A stretch of 64,000 nucleotides of DNA from Beutenbergia cavernae DSM 12333. Its GTDB lineage: Bacteria > Actinomycetota > Actinomycetes > Actinomycetales > Beutenbergiaceae. A program made the translations under genes and the position numbers. Position 1 is the stretch's first letter. Each line of letters opens with the position of its first letter. Shown piece after piece: positions 17,973 through 27,163 of this stretch. Under the pieces are notes generated by a model. It made no database searches. It saw only the letters and a list, made by a program, of their open reading frames with translations, and was not told the DNA's origin. The stretch covers positions 2,915,025-2,979,024 of the forward strand of contig NC_012669.1 in NCBI RefSeq assembly GCF_000023105.1, written 5' to 3'.

Positions 17973-19637
17973 GTGGACACGGTGCGCGGGATCGGGGTGA
18001 GCCCGGGCCGTAGTCTCGGCCCGCTCGTACGGACGACGCCGGCGGCACCGGAGCCGAGACGCGAACGCGTGGCCGACGCCGACCGCGACGCGGCGGCCGA
18101 CTCGATCGCCGTGGCGGCCGAGGCCGTGAGTGACGAGCTGCGGCGTGCGGGGCAGACCGTGAGCGGCACCGGCAAGGAGATCCTCGAGACCACGGCGCAG
18201 ATGGCGACGGACCCGGCGCTCGTCGGCCCGGCGCAGGCGAAGGTGCGCGACGAGGGTCTCGCGCCCGCCCGGGCGGTGTGGGAGGCGGCGTCGGACGTCG
18301 CCGCGACGTTCGCCAGCATCGGGGGCTACCTGGCGGGGCGCGTGCGCGACGTGGAGGACGTGCGGGACCGGATCATCGCGGAGCTCACCGGGGCGGGCAT
18401 GCCGGGCGTGCCGTTGCGGGCCGAGCCGTTCGTGCTGCTCGCCGACGACCTCGCCCCGGCCGACACGGCGCTGCTCGACCCGGAGCACGTGCGCGCGATC
18501 CTCACCCGCGGCGGCGGGCCGACGTCGCACACGGCGATCCTCGCGCGCTCGCTCGGCATCCCGGCCGTGGTCGCTCTCGGCCGCGCGGCGCAGGTGCTGC
18601 GCGACGGCGTCGACGTCCTCGTGGACGGCACCAGCGGCGTCGTCGTCGTCGATCCCGACGCCGCCGGCCGTGCGTCGGTACGCCCCCGCCGCGCGGCACG
18701 GCCGTTCGACGGCGTCGGCCGCACCAGCGACGGGCACCGCGTCGAGCTGCTGGCGAACGTGGGCGACGCGGCCACGGCGCGCGACGCCGCAGCCGCCGGA
18801 GCGGAGGGCGTGGGCCTGTTCCGGACGGAGTTCGCGTTCGCGAACGCCGAGGTGGAACCGTCCCTCGAGGCCCAGGTGGCCGCGTACCTGCCGGTGTTCG
18901 CCTCGTTCGCCGGGCGCAAGGTCGTCATCCGGACGCTCGACGCCGGCGCCGACAAGCCGCTGCCGTTCCTCACCGGCGAGTCCGAGGCGAACCCGGCGCT
19001 GGGAGTGCGGGGACTGCGGACCTCGTGGGAGCACCCGGACGTCCTCGACCGGCAGCTCGCGGCGATCGCGGCGGCGGCGGGCCGCGCGGAGGCCGACGTC
19101 TGGGTGATGGCACCGATGGTCGCGACCGTCGAGGAGACCGACGCGTTCGTCGCGGCGTGCGCACGGCACGGGCTGGAGCGGGCCGGCGTCATGGTCGAGA
19201 TCCCGGCCGCGGCCCTGCTCGCGGGCCCGATCCTCGCCCGGGCGTCGTTCGCGAGCCTCGGCACCAACGACCTCGTGCAGTACACGATGGCCGCCGACCG
19301 CATGCTCGGCGACGTCGCGCGGCTCACGACGGCGTGGCAGCCCGCCGTCCTGCGGCTCGTGGAGGCGACGTGCCTCGGCGGCGCCCAGCAGGCGCGCCCG
19401 GTCGGCGTCTGCGGCGAGGCGGCCGCCGATCCGGCCCTCGCGTGCGTGCTGCTCGGCCTCGGCGCGAGCAGCCTGTCGATGGGTTCGCGCGCGCTCGGCG
19501 ACGTCGCCGCCGCCCTGGCCCGCACGAGCCTCGACGAGTGCCGCCGCCTAGCCCGGATCGCAACCGACGCGGAGAGCGCGGAGGCCGCTCGCGCGCTCGT
19601 GCTGGCCGAGGTGGACTGGGCTGACGAACTAGGGTGA
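17973..19637 (+). CDS. ptsI: PTS enzyme I (phosphoenolpyruvate-protein phosphotransferase)
   Basis: A 554-residue EI that takes phosphate from PEP and gives it to HPr. The phospho-His is in TRGGGPTSHTAILARSLGIP near residue 185. The PEP-binding barrel shows GVGLFRTEFAF, VMVEIPAAALLAG, LGTNDLVQYTMAADR and the catalytic Cys in VGVCGEAAADP. The start is GTG at 17973, which aligns with the conserved VRGIGVSPG opening; the ribosome site is weak. The next gene starts 6 bases after the stop. No HPr gene lies in the window. Confidence 0.95.
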   Translation: MDTVRGIGVSPGRSLGPLVRTTPAAPEPRRERVADADRDAAADSIAVAAEAVSDELRRAGQTVSGTGKEILETTAQMATDPALVGPAQAKVRDEGLAPARAVWEAASDVAATFASIGGYLAGRVRDVEDVRDRIIAELTGAGMPGVPLRAEPFVLLADDLAPADTALLDPEHVRAILTRGGGPTSHTAILARSLGIPAVVALGRAAQVLRDGVDVLVDGTSGVVVVDPDAAGRASVRPRRAARPFDGVGRTSDGHRVELLANVGDAATARDAAAAGAEGVGLFRTEFAFANAEVEPSLEAQVAAYLPVFASFAGRKVVIRTLDAGADKPLPFLTGESEANPALGVRGLRTSWEHPDVLDRQLAAIAAAAGRAEADVWVMAPMVATVEETDAFVAACARHGLERAGVMVEIPAAALLAGPILARASFASLGTNDLVQYTMAADRMLGDVARLTTAWQPAVLRLVEATCLGGAQQARPVGVCGEAAADPALACVLLGLGASSLSMGSRALGDVAAALARTSLDECRRLARIATDAESAEAARALVLAEVDWADELG

Positions 19638-19643
19638 GGAGTC

Positions 19644-20105
19644 GTGAGCACCGACCCCCGCGAGCTGAACCTCCGAGCGGCGACCGCGTTCACGCGGCCC
19701 AGCGCCACGTTCTACGAGGACGTGGGCGGCGAGGCCACGTTCGTGGCGCTCGTCGAGGCGTTCTACGAGGGTGTCGCCGCGGATCCCGAGCTGCGCGCCA
19801 TGTACCCGGAGGAGGACCTCGGCCCGGCCGCCGAACGGCTGCGCCGCTTCCTCGAGCAGTACTGGGGCGGGCCGACGACGTACTCCGAGCAGCGGGGACA
19901 CCCACGGCTGCGGATGCGCCACGCGCCGTTCCGGGTCACGCCCGACGCGCGCGACAGGTGGCTCGCGCACATGCGCGTCGCCGTCCTCAGCCTCGGGCTC
20001 TCGCCGCTGCACGAGGGCCAGCTGTGGGACTACCTCGAACGGGCCGCGCACTCCATGGTCAACGCCTCCGACGACGCGCCGAGCCCGGCTCGGGACGCCC
20101 GGTGA
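19644..20105 (+). CDS. truncated haemoglobin, group II (trHbO-like)
   Basis: A 153-residue 2-on-2 globin. [20 protein letters not shown] contains the B10-region Tyr; [11 protein letters not shown] contains the proximal His (F8) and DRWLAHM the Trp at G8 typical of group II proteins such as mycobacterial GlbO. Expected to bind haem and handle O2, NO or peroxide. The start is GTG at 19644 with GGTGAGGAG. It lies 6 bp after ptsI and overlaps tesB by GTGA, so all three are probably one transcript. Confidence 0.9.
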   Translation: MSTDPRELNLRAATAFTRPSATFYEDVGGEATFVALVEAFYEGVAADPELRAMYPEEDLGPAAERLRRFLEQYWGGPTTYSEQRGHPRLRMRHAPFRVTPDARDRWLAHMRVAVLSLGLSPLHEGQLWDYLERAAHSMVNASDDAPSPARDAR

Positions 20106-20968
20106 GCGACGCGTTCGCGGAGGTCCTGCGGGTCCTCACGCTCGAGCGCACGGGCGACGACGAGTTCGTGGGCGCGTCGCTGCCGCAGGTCAACGAGCGC
20201 GTCTACGGCGGCCAGGTGCTGGCGCAGGCGGTGCTCGCCGCGGGCCGCACGGTCCCCGGCGGCCGCGACGTGCACTCGGTCCACGGGTACTTCCTGCGGC
20301 CCGGTGACATCGACGTGCCGATCACGTTCGCCGTCGAGCGGCTGCGCGACGGCGGCTCGTTCTCGGCACGGCGCACGCACGCACTGCAGGACGGCGTCCC
20401 GATCCTGTCGCTCATCGCGTCGTTCCAGGAGCGCCAGAGCGGCGTCGAGCACGAGGAACCCTCCGGTCTGACGGTGCCGCCGCCCGAGGACCTCGCGAGC
20501 AACGGCGACCTGTTCTCCGCCATCGACCACCCGATGGCGCGCTTCCTCGCCCGCACGGCCGCGTTCGACATCCGGCACGTGGGTCCGCCCCTGTACGTCC
20601 AGCCGGACCCCGAGCCGACGACGCACCAGGCGCTCTGGATGCGCCCGACCGGGGCGCTCGAGGGCGAGGCCCGCTCCGACCGGCTGCTCAACGCCGTCGT
20701 GCTGGCCTACGCCTGCGACCAGGTGATGCTCGAGCCGGTGCTCCGCGCGCACCACCTGGCGTGGCGGATGCCGGGCATCTCGGTGGCGAGCCTCGACCAC
20801 GCGATGTGGTGGCACCGGGACGTCGACGTCAGCGACTGGCTCCTGTACGTGCAGGATTCCCCCAGCGCACGGGGCGGGCGCGGCCTCGGCACGGCGCGGG
20901 TCTACACGCGCGACGGCGCCCTGGTCGCGACGATCGCGCAAGAAGGCATGGTCCGCGCGCCGCGCTGA
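20102..20968 (+). CDS. tesB: acyl-CoA thioesterase II
   Basis: A 288-residue double hot-dog thioesterase that hydrolyses acyl-CoA to free acid and CoA. It shows [26 protein letters not shown], and in the second half [14 protein letters not shown] and [20 protein letters not shown], which carry the Asp/Gln/Thr-type catalytic network region. The GTG start overlaps the globin stop. It ends before a large perfect palindrome shared with a second thioesterase gene on the other strand. Confidence 0.92.
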   Translation: MSDAFAEVLRVLTLERTGDDEFVGASLPQVNERVYGGQVLAQAVLAAGRTVPGGRDVHSVHGYFLRPGDIDVPITFAVERLRDGGSFSARRTHALQDGVPILSLIASFQERQSGVEHEEPSGLTVPPPEDLASNGDLFSAIDHPMARFLARTAAFDIRHVGPPLYVQPDPEPTTHQALWMRPTGALEGEARSDRLLNAVVLAYACDQVMLEPVLRAHHLAWRMPGISVASLDHAMWWHRDVDVSDWLLYVQDSPSARGGRGLGTARVYTRDGALVATIAQEGMVRAPR

Positions 20969-21025
20969 ACCGCGCCCGGCTCCCCGCCCTCCGCCGTCCA
21001 CGCCGCCCCACCCCACCCCCACACG

Positions 21026-21107
21026 TTCGCGAGAGGATCTTTGCGCGACCGCGAGAGGATCTCTGCGCAGAGATCCTCTCGCGGTCGCGCAAAGATCCTC
21101 TCGCGAA
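21026..21107. repeat. 82-bp perfect palindrome built from a repeated unit
   Basis: Positions 21026-21066 are the exact reverse complement of 21067-21107, with no spacer (centre CTCTGC|GCAGAG). Each arm contains two direct copies of a roughly 20-base unit, CGCGAGAGGATCTYTGCGC, so four alternating copies exist. It lies between the convergent tesB and thioesterase genes and very probably acts as a bidirectional terminator. The internal repeat structure is more than a terminator needs, so a small mobile palindromic element is also possible. Confidence 0.9.
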
Positions 21108-21109
21108 GG

Positions 21110-21610
21110 TCAGCTCCGGCGGCGGAACGGGATCGGTGCCTCGACGAACGGCTCCCACGCCGCGCGCTGCTCCTCGGTGATCCGCCGGGGACGCGACGTC
21201 GCGGCGTCCACGAGGACGATCGTCGTCGACGCGCGGGCGTACGGCTCGCCGCCGGAACCCGGGCCCGTCCGCTCGAGGCGAGCGGCGCCGTCGTGCACCT
21301 CGTAGCAGACGTCGAGGCTGGCCCCGCCGAGGTGGCCGATCCACATCTCGACGCGCACGGGGATCCTGGTGAACGCGAGCGGGCGCAGGTACTCGATCTC
21401 CTGGCGCGCGACGAGCGTGTGCGCGTCCGCGTGAGGGCCGGCGTGGAGCACCGCCGTGGGCCAGGACTCGCCGAGCTCGGCCTCGGGGTGCACCCAGAAC
21501 GCCGTGATCCGCGCGTCCTCGAGCAGTCGCAGCATGTCCACGTTGTTGACGTGCGCGTAGGCGTCGAGGTCCGCCCAGCGCAGGGCGACGGGCACGTGCA
21601 GGCGGGTCAT
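21110..21610 (-). CDS. 4HBT-type hot-dog acyl-CoA thioesterase
   Basis: A 166-residue single hot-dog protein. The N-terminal RWADLDAYAHVNNVDMLRLLEDAR contains the Asp that acts in 4-hydroxybenzoyl-CoA thioesterase-like enzymes. EIEYLRPLAF and a strand with VCYEVHDGAA follow the fold. The ATG at 21610 has AAGGAG upstream. It converges with tesB on the palindrome, so two unrelated thioesterase folds share one terminator. The acyl group it acts on is unknown. Confidence 0.85.
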   Translation of the reverse strand: MTRLHVPVALRWADLDAYAHVNNVDMLRLLEDARITAFWVHPEAELGESWPTAVLHAGPHADAHTLVARQEIEYLRPLAFTRIPVRVEMWIGHLGGASLDVCYEVHDGAARLERTGPGSGGEPYARASTTIVLVDAATSRPRRITEEQRAAWEPFVEAPIPFRRRS

Positions 21611-21679
21611 CGGACTCCTTCTCGCTGGGTCGGCGCAGCCGATTCTCGCACCGAGGGTGCGCCGGCTCAGCCCCCCGCC

Positions 21680-23332
21680 TCAGCCCGCGGCCCGGAGCGC
21701 GGCGCCACGGCACTCCTCCAGCGCGGCCAGCTCCTCGCGCACCGGGCCGCGCACACGCGACTCGGCGACGGCGTCGACAGCCCTGTGCAGCCGGCGCCGG
21801 ACCCGCTCCGCGCGTCGGCGTCCGCCGATCGCCGCGCCGGCTCGGGCGGCCAGGGCGAGCAGGATGCCGAGCACGACGGCGCCGAGCACCGCCAGCGTCG
21901 GCCAGGGCCAGCCCTCCCACGTGGGCGTCGGCGGCTCGGGCAGGCGGAGGTACGCGAGACCGGCGAGGACGCCGAGCCACAGCAAGCCGGCGATCCCGGC
22001 GGCCAGCACCACCCACTGCGCCACGCCCACCGCCCGCCACCACCGGGGCCGGCGGCCCACCTCGAGGTCCGTGCCCGCCACCGCGACGTCCAGCGCGTCG
22101 GCGAGCGGCTCCCCGCCCTGGACGCGCTCCCGCGCGCTGCGCGCCCACGCCTCGGGGACGCCCGTCGTCGCGTCGCGCACATACGCGCGGATCGCCGACG
22201 ACGACGACGCGCGGCTCGCGGGCGACGGGGCCGGCAGCGAGGTGCGGCGCAGGTCGGGCCGGTCGCCCCCGCCCGAGGTCGCCGCGGCGTCGCGCCGCAG
22301 CCCGAGGCGGCGCAGCGGATCGGGCCGGAACCGGCCGACCCAGCGCGTCACCGGCCACCCGGTCGCCGCCCGCGCGTCGCGCACGGCGGAGCGCCGGACG
22401 GCGTCGACGACCGTGCCGACCCCCGCGGCATCCGCAAGGGCGGAGGTCTGGGCCGAGTCGGACGGCGCCAGGACGCCGGGCGGTGGGGCGGCGCCGCACT
22501 CCTCCCGGATGCGGCCGGCCACGGAGCGCACGTCGGCCACGAGTCGCGCCGTCGCCGCCTCGCGTCGCGTCGCCGCCTCCGTGAGCAGGCGGCGCAGGTC
22601 GTCGAGCCCTGCACCGGTCCGGGCCGACACGCCGAGCACCCGGGCGCCGTCGAGCCCGTCCTGCGCGACGAGGCGGCGCAGGTCCGCCAGGCACGCCGCC
22701 TGCTCCTGCGCGGACAGCCGATCGATCTGGTTGAGCACGACGACGACGACGGCGCCGTGGCCGGCCAGGGGCTGCAAGTACCGTTCGTGCAGGACGGCGT
22801 CCGCGTACTTCTGCGGGTCGACCACCCACACGAGGAGGTCCGCCCGTTCGACGAGTCGCTCCGCGCGCAGCCGGTGGTCGGTGACGACCGAGTCGTGGTC
22901 CGGCAGGTCGAGCAGCACGAGCCCGCCCGGCGCGCTGGCCGAGCGGCGCCGGCGCCACCGGCCCGTCGCCTCGCTCAGCGGGCCGGCCGCGAGCGCGCCG
23001 TCCACGGTGTGCCGGCGGCGGACCTCGAGCCAGTCCAGCAGCGGGTCGGCGCCGCCGCCCCAGACGGCGGCGAGCGCGTGCGACGTCGTCGGACGCTGGA
23101 CGCCGACGGCGGCCAGCTCGGTCCCGACGAGGGCGTTGAGCACCGACGACTTGCCCGACCCCGTCGCCCCCGCGAGCGCGACGACCGTGTGCTCGGCGGA
23201 CAGGCCGCCGCGTTCGAGTGCCCGGCGCGCCACGGCGCGCGCGTCGTCGACCAGGTCTGCGGGCAGGCGCCCGGCACCGGCGTCGGCGGCCTCGGAGAGC
23301 GCGGCGACGCGCTCCGCCAGTGCGACGCTCAC
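21680..23332 (-). CDS. YfjP/dynamin-like GTPase, small partner 1, membrane-anchored
   Basis: A 550-residue GTPase. G1 is GATGSGKSS near residues 55-63, switch I has RPTT, G3 is LLDLPDHDS and G4 NQID. A family-typical WVVDPQKYADAVLHERYL follows G3. The C-terminus holds two hydrophobic helices (about 437-462 and 474-495), so it is probably membrane-bound. Its GTG start overlaps the stop of the larger partner (GTGA). The paralogous small partner at 27775 lacks the membrane helices. Related bacterial dynamins remodel membranes; function here is inferred only from family. Confidence 0.85.
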   Translation of the reverse strand: MSVALAERVAALSEAADAGAGRLPADLVDDARAVARRALERGGLSAEHTVVALAGATGSGKSSVLNALVGTELAAVGVQRPTTSHALAAVWGGGADPLLDWLEVRRRHTVDGALAAGPLSEATGRWRRRRSASAPGGLVLLDLPDHDSVVTDHRLRAERLVERADLLVWVVDPQKYADAVLHERYLQPLAGHGAVVVVVLNQIDRLSAQEQAACLADLRRLVAQDGLDGARVLGVSARTGAGLDDLRRLLTEAATRREAATARLVADVRSVAGRIREECGAAPPPGVLAPSDSAQTSALADAAGVGTVVDAVRRSAVRDARAATGWPVTRWVGRFRPDPLRRLGLRRDAAATSGGGDRPDLRRTSLPAPSPASRASSSSAIRAYVRDATTGVPEAWARSARERVQGGEPLADALDVAVAGTDLEVGRRPRWWRAVGVAQWVVLAAGIAGLLWLGVLAGLAYLRLPEPPTPTWEGWPWPTLAVLGAVVLGILLALAARAGAAIGGRRRAERVRRRLHRAVDAVAESRVRGPVREELAALEECRGAALRAAG

Positions 23333-25338
23333 GCGCCGGTCCGCCGTCCACCGAACAGGCGTCGCCAGAATCCCGGCCCTCGGTGGGGTTCCGTGGCGGC
23401 CCGCTCCGGGTCGGCCCCGTCCGCCCCACGCAGCCGCCGAGCGGCGTGCCGGCCCGGGGCCGCCGCTCCGCGGGCCGCGCTCCGTGCCGCACGCTCCGCG
23501 CGCGCGGCCGCCTCGACGTCCTGCGCCGCCGCCTGCAGCGCCCGGGAGTCGGTTCCGAGGCGGTCCGCGCCGAGCGCGTCGAGCGCCCGGGTGTACCGCC
23601 CGCGCTCGGCGTCCAGGACGCGGTCGACCCGTTCGGCCAGCCGCTCGCGCGCCTGACGGGCGAGCCGCCGGACGGCGTCGTCGCCGAAGACCGCCTCGAG
23701 CAGCTTCTGTGCGACGACGGCCGTCCCGCCGGCGATGCCGATCTCCGCGCCGGTGAGTCCGCCGGTCGAGGCGAAGACCACGACCATGAGGCTCACGCCC
23801 AGCCCGTTCAGCCCGAACGACAGCGCACGTGCCGCCCCGCGCTTGTGCGCTCCCTGCTCCCGGACGAGCTCGAGCACGTCGCCCTGCCAGGCGCGGATCT
23901 CCTCGGCGACGGCGTCCGCAGCGCCAGGCGAGGACCTCCCCAGGTCGAGATCCACGAGCGGCGCGCCCGCCGGGTCCGCCCGCCATGTCGCGAACGCACG
24001 CTCGGCGGCGCCGTCGGACGCGTCGAGCACCACCGCCTCGAGACCGTGCGCGATCGCCGAGCTGACCTGGGGCGCCTGGGCGGGTCGGCCGCGGAAGAAG
24101 CCGACGACGGCGTCGCGCACCCTGCCCACACCACGTTCCACGCCGCGGAAGAACTCGCCGGTGCCGACGAAGTCCTGCCAGCGGGCGAGCACCTCGCCGC
24201 GGAGCAGCACGCCGTCCGACGTCGCCGCGTCCACCTGGCGGGCGGCCTCGGCGTAGGCGAGGCGCACCACCTCGCGCAGGCGGGCGTCCGCCTCCGCCTG
24301 GTCGGCGGCCGCGGCGGCGAGTCCCACGGTACGGCGGACGAGGTCGTCGACGACGCCGTCCCGCGTCTGCTCGACCACCCGGTCGCGTTCCGCCTGGTCG
24401 GAGCCGAGGTCGGAGAGCCAGGCGGCGACCGGCGCGACGGCGTCCTCCGGGAGCAGTCCCTCCACGAGCGACACCTCGGGGACGACGAAGAGGGGCGCGT
24501 CGCCGAGGCCGTGGGTCTCCATCATGCGACGCAGGTCCGCGGCGACGGCCTCGGCACCCGGGTCGACACGGTCGACGACGAGGGCGACCTGGGCACGCCG
24601 TTCGACGGCGCGCAGGAGCAGGTCCCAGGGCACGGCGTCGGCGTACCGTGCGGCCGTGGTGACGAACAGCCACAGGTCGGCGGCGGCGAGGAGCTGGGCC
24701 GCGAGCTCGCGGTTGCCAGTCTCGACGGAGTCGACATCCGGGGCGTCCACGACCGCGAGACCGGGCGGGAGGGCATCGCTCGCCACGAGGCGCAACGAGC
24801 GCGAGCCCCCCGGCGGCGCGGCGCCCGGCTCCCCCGTCACCCGGGGAAGGTGCGGCAGCACCCGGTCGCCGGCGAACCAGACCGCGTCGTCGGGGTGGTG
24901 GACGAGCACCGGGGCGCGGGTCGTGGGCCGCAGCACGCCCCCGGCGCTGACGTGCTCGCCGAGCAGCGAGTTGACGAGCGTCGACTTGCCGGCGCCGGTC
25001 GACCCGCCGACCACCACGAGCAGAGGTGCCGCTCGGGACCGCAGCCGTGGGAGCAGGTAGTCGTCCAGCTGGTCGCGGGCAGCTGCGGCGTCGGCACGGT
25101 CGGCGGCGACGCCCGGCACCTCGAGCGGGAGGCGGAGCGCGCCGAGCCGGCCCCGGAGCGTCTCGAGCGCGGCCAGCAGGTCGTCGCTCTCGAGACTCCC
25201 AGGGCTGCGCACGCCCGGGCGGTCGTCGCCCGCGCCGGGCGCGGCCGGGCGGTCCTCACCCGCGTCGGCGACCCCGGCGGCGGAGTCCGCCGGGGCGACG
25301 TCGTCCCCCGCGACAGCGCCGTCGTCGCCTCTGCTCAT
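23329..25338 (-). CDS. dynamin-like GTPase, large partner 1, membrane-anchored
   Basis: A 669-residue GTPase. An acidic, low-complexity N-terminus (about 50 residues) precedes the G domain with VVGGSTGAGKSTLVNSLLGE near residue 107, RPTTRAPVLV, DAPDVDS as G3 and VVDRVD in the G4 place. TTAARYADAVPW is shared with the large partner at 29133. Hydrophobic segments around 505-550 (LGVSLMVVVFASTGG, GIAGGTAVVAQKLL) may insert in the membrane, followed by a basic helical tail. It ends in a GTGA overlap with the small partner. It follows ettA by 66 bp on the same strand. Confidence 0.85.
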   Translation of the reverse strand: MSRGDDGAVAGDDVAPADSAAGVADAGEDRPAAPGAGDDRPGVRSPGSLESDDLLAALETLRGRLGALRLPLEVPGVAADRADAAAARDQLDDYLLPRLRSRAAPLLVVVGGSTGAGKSTLVNSLLGEHVSAGGVLRPTTRAPVLVHHPDDAVWFAGDRVLPHLPRVTGEPGAAPPGGSRSLRLVASDALPPGLAVVDAPDVDSVETGNRELAAQLLAAADLWLFVTTAARYADAVPWDLLLRAVERRAQVALVVDRVDPGAEAVAADLRRMMETHGLGDAPLFVVPEVSLVEGLLPEDAVAPVAAWLSDLGSDQAERDRVVEQTRDGVVDDLVRRTVGLAAAAADQAEADARLREVVRLAYAEAARQVDAATSDGVLLRGEVLARWQDFVGTGEFFRGVERGVGRVRDAVVGFFRGRPAQAPQVSSAIAHGLEAVVLDASDGAAERAFATWRADPAGAPLVDLDLGRSSPGAADAVAEEIRAWQGDVLELVREQGAHKRGAARALSFGLNGLGVSLMVVVFASTGGLTGAEIGIAGGTAVVAQKLLEAVFGDDAVRRLARQARERLAERVDRVLDAERGRYTRALDALGADRLGTDSRALQAAAQDVEAAARAERAARSAARGAAAPGRHAARRLRGADGADPERAATEPHRGPGFWRRLFGGRRTGA

Positions 25339-25404
25339 GCGCGCAGTCTGCCCGAGCCCGCCGCACGGGGCGCGAGGGCGCGACGAGCGACGCCCTGCCG
25401 AGAC

Positions 25405-27087
25405 TCAGTCGCGCGTGAGCTTGCGGTAGGTGACGCGGTGCGGACGCGCCGCCTCGGGACCGAGCCGCTCGACCTTGTTCTCCTCGTAGGCCGCGAAGTT
25501 CCCCTCGAACCAGTGCCACTGCGCCGGGTCGGCCTCGTCGCCCTCGTACGCGAGGATGTGCGTCGCGACGCGGTCGAGGAACCACCGGTCGTGGGAGACC
25601 ACGACGGCGCAGCCCGGGAACTCGAGCAGCGCGTTCTCCAGCGAACCGAGGGTCTCGACGTCGAGGTCGTTGGTCGGCTCGTCCAGCAGGAGCAGGTTCC
25701 CGCCCTGCTTCAGCGTGAGCGCCAGGTTGAGCCGGTTCCGCTCGCCGCCCGACAGGACCCCGGCAGGCTTCTGCTGGTCCGGACCCTTGAACCCGAACTG
25801 CGAGACGTAGGCGCGTGACGGGATCTCGACGTTGCCGACCTGGATGTAGTCGAGCCCGTCCGAGACGACCTCCCACAGCGTCTTCTCCGGGTCGATGCCC
25901 CCGCGCGACTGGTCGACGTAGGAGATCTTGACCGTCTCGCCGATCTTCAGCTCACCGGCGTCGAGCTCCTCGAGCCCGACGATGGTCTTGAACAGCGTGG
26001 TCTTGCCGACGCCGTTCGGGCCGATGACGCCGACGATCCCGTTCCGCGGCAGCGTGAACGAGAGCCCGTCGATGAGCATCCGGTCGCCGAAGCCCTTGCG
26101 CAGGTTGGTCGCCTCGATGACCACGGAGCCGAGGCGCGGGCCCGGCGGGATCTGGATCTCCTCGAAGTCGAGCTTGCGGGTCCGCTCCGCCTCGGCCGCC
26201 ATCTCCTCGTAGCGCGCGAGTCGGGACTTCGACTTGGCCTGCCGACCCTTGGCGTTCTGTCGCACCCACTCGAGCTCCGAGGCGAGACGCTTGGCGAGCT
26301 TGGCGTCCTTCTTGCCCTGGATCTTCAGGCGCTCGGACTTCTTCTCGAGGTACGTCGAGTAGTTGCCCTCGTACGGGTACAGGCGGCCCCGGTCGACCTC
26401 GGCGATCCACTGGGCGACGCGGTCGAGGAAGTACCTGTCGTGCGTGACCGCGAGGACGGCGCCGGGGTACCGCGCGAGGTGCTGCTCCAGCCAGAGCACC
26501 GACTCGGCGTCCAGGTGGTTCGTCGGCTCGTCGAGCAGCAGGAGATCGGGCTCCTCCAGCAGCAGCTTGCAGAGCGCGACGCGGCGCCGCTCGCCTCCGG
26601 ACAACAGCGTGACGTCGGCGTCCGGGGGCGGGCAGCGCAGCGCGTCCATGGCCTGCTCGAGCTTGGAGTCGATGTCCCACGCGTCGGCGGTGTCGATCGC
26701 CTCCTGCAGCTTGCCCATCTCCGCCATGAGCGCGTCGTAGTCCGCGTCCGGGTTGGCGAACTCCTCACCGATCTCGTCGAACCGCTGCTTCTTGGCGAGG
26801 ATGTCCGCGACGGCCTCCTGGACGTTGCCGAGCACCGTCTTCGACTCGTTCAGCGGCGGCTCCTGCAGAAGGATCCCGACCGTGTACCCCGGCGAGAGCC
26901 GAGCCTCGCCGTTCGACGGCGTGTCGAGCCCGGCCATGATCTTGAGGATCGTGGACTTCCCGGCCCCGTTCGGGCCGACGACGCCGATCTTGGCGCCCGG
27001 CAGGAACGACATCGAGACGTCGTCGAGGATGAGCTTGTCGCCGTGCGCCTTGCGTGCGCGGACCATCGAGTAGATGTACTCGGCCAC
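25405..27087 (-). CDS. ettA: energy-dependent translational throttle protein EttA (ABC-F)
   Basis: A 560-residue ABC-F ATPase with two nucleotide-binding domains and no membrane part. It binds the ribosomal E site and couples translation to ATP level. Domain 1 has GPNGAGKST near residue 38, LLSGGERRRV and LLLLDEPTNHLD. The charged interdomain linker (PtIM) follows near WIAEVDRGRLYPYEGNYSTYLEKK. Domain 2 has GPNGVGKTT, VLSGGERNRLNLA and DEPTNDLD. The start is GTG at 27087 (VAEYIYSMVRARK), which fits the 555-residue E. coli protein; about 70 upstream codons are arginine-rich shadow. Confidence 0.96.
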   Translation of the reverse strand: MAEYIYSMVRARKAHGDKLILDDVSMSFLPGAKIGVVGPNGAGKSTILKIMAGLDTPSNGEARLSPGYTVGILLQEPPLNESKTVLGNVQEAVADILAKKQRFDEIGEEFANPDADYDALMAEMGKLQEAIDTADAWDIDSKLEQAMDALRCPPPDADVTLLSGGERRRVALCKLLLEEPDLLLLDEPTNHLDAESVLWLEQHLARYPGAVLAVTHDRYFLDRVAQWIAEVDRGRLYPYEGNYSTYLEKKSERLKIQGKKDAKLAKRLASELEWVRQNAKGRQAKSKSRLARYEEMAAEAERTRKLDFEEIQIPPGPRLGSVVIEATNLRKGFGDRMLIDGLSFTLPRNGIVGVIGPNGVGKTTLFKTIVGLEELDAGELKIGETVKISYVDQSRGGIDPEKTLWEVVSDGLDYIQVGNVEIPSRAYVSQFGFKGPDQQKPAGVLSGGERNRLNLALTLKQGGNLLLLDEPTNDLDVETLGSLENALLEFPGCAVVVSHDRWFLDRVATHILAYEGDEADPAQWHWFEGNFAAYEENKVERLGPEAARPHRVTYRKLTRD

Positions 27088-27163
27088 TGTTCTCCCAGCG
27101 GGTTGAGCGGGTGGGTTCCAGCGCACCAGCCTACGTCGTCTGCCGACGGACACCCCCTCGGCG

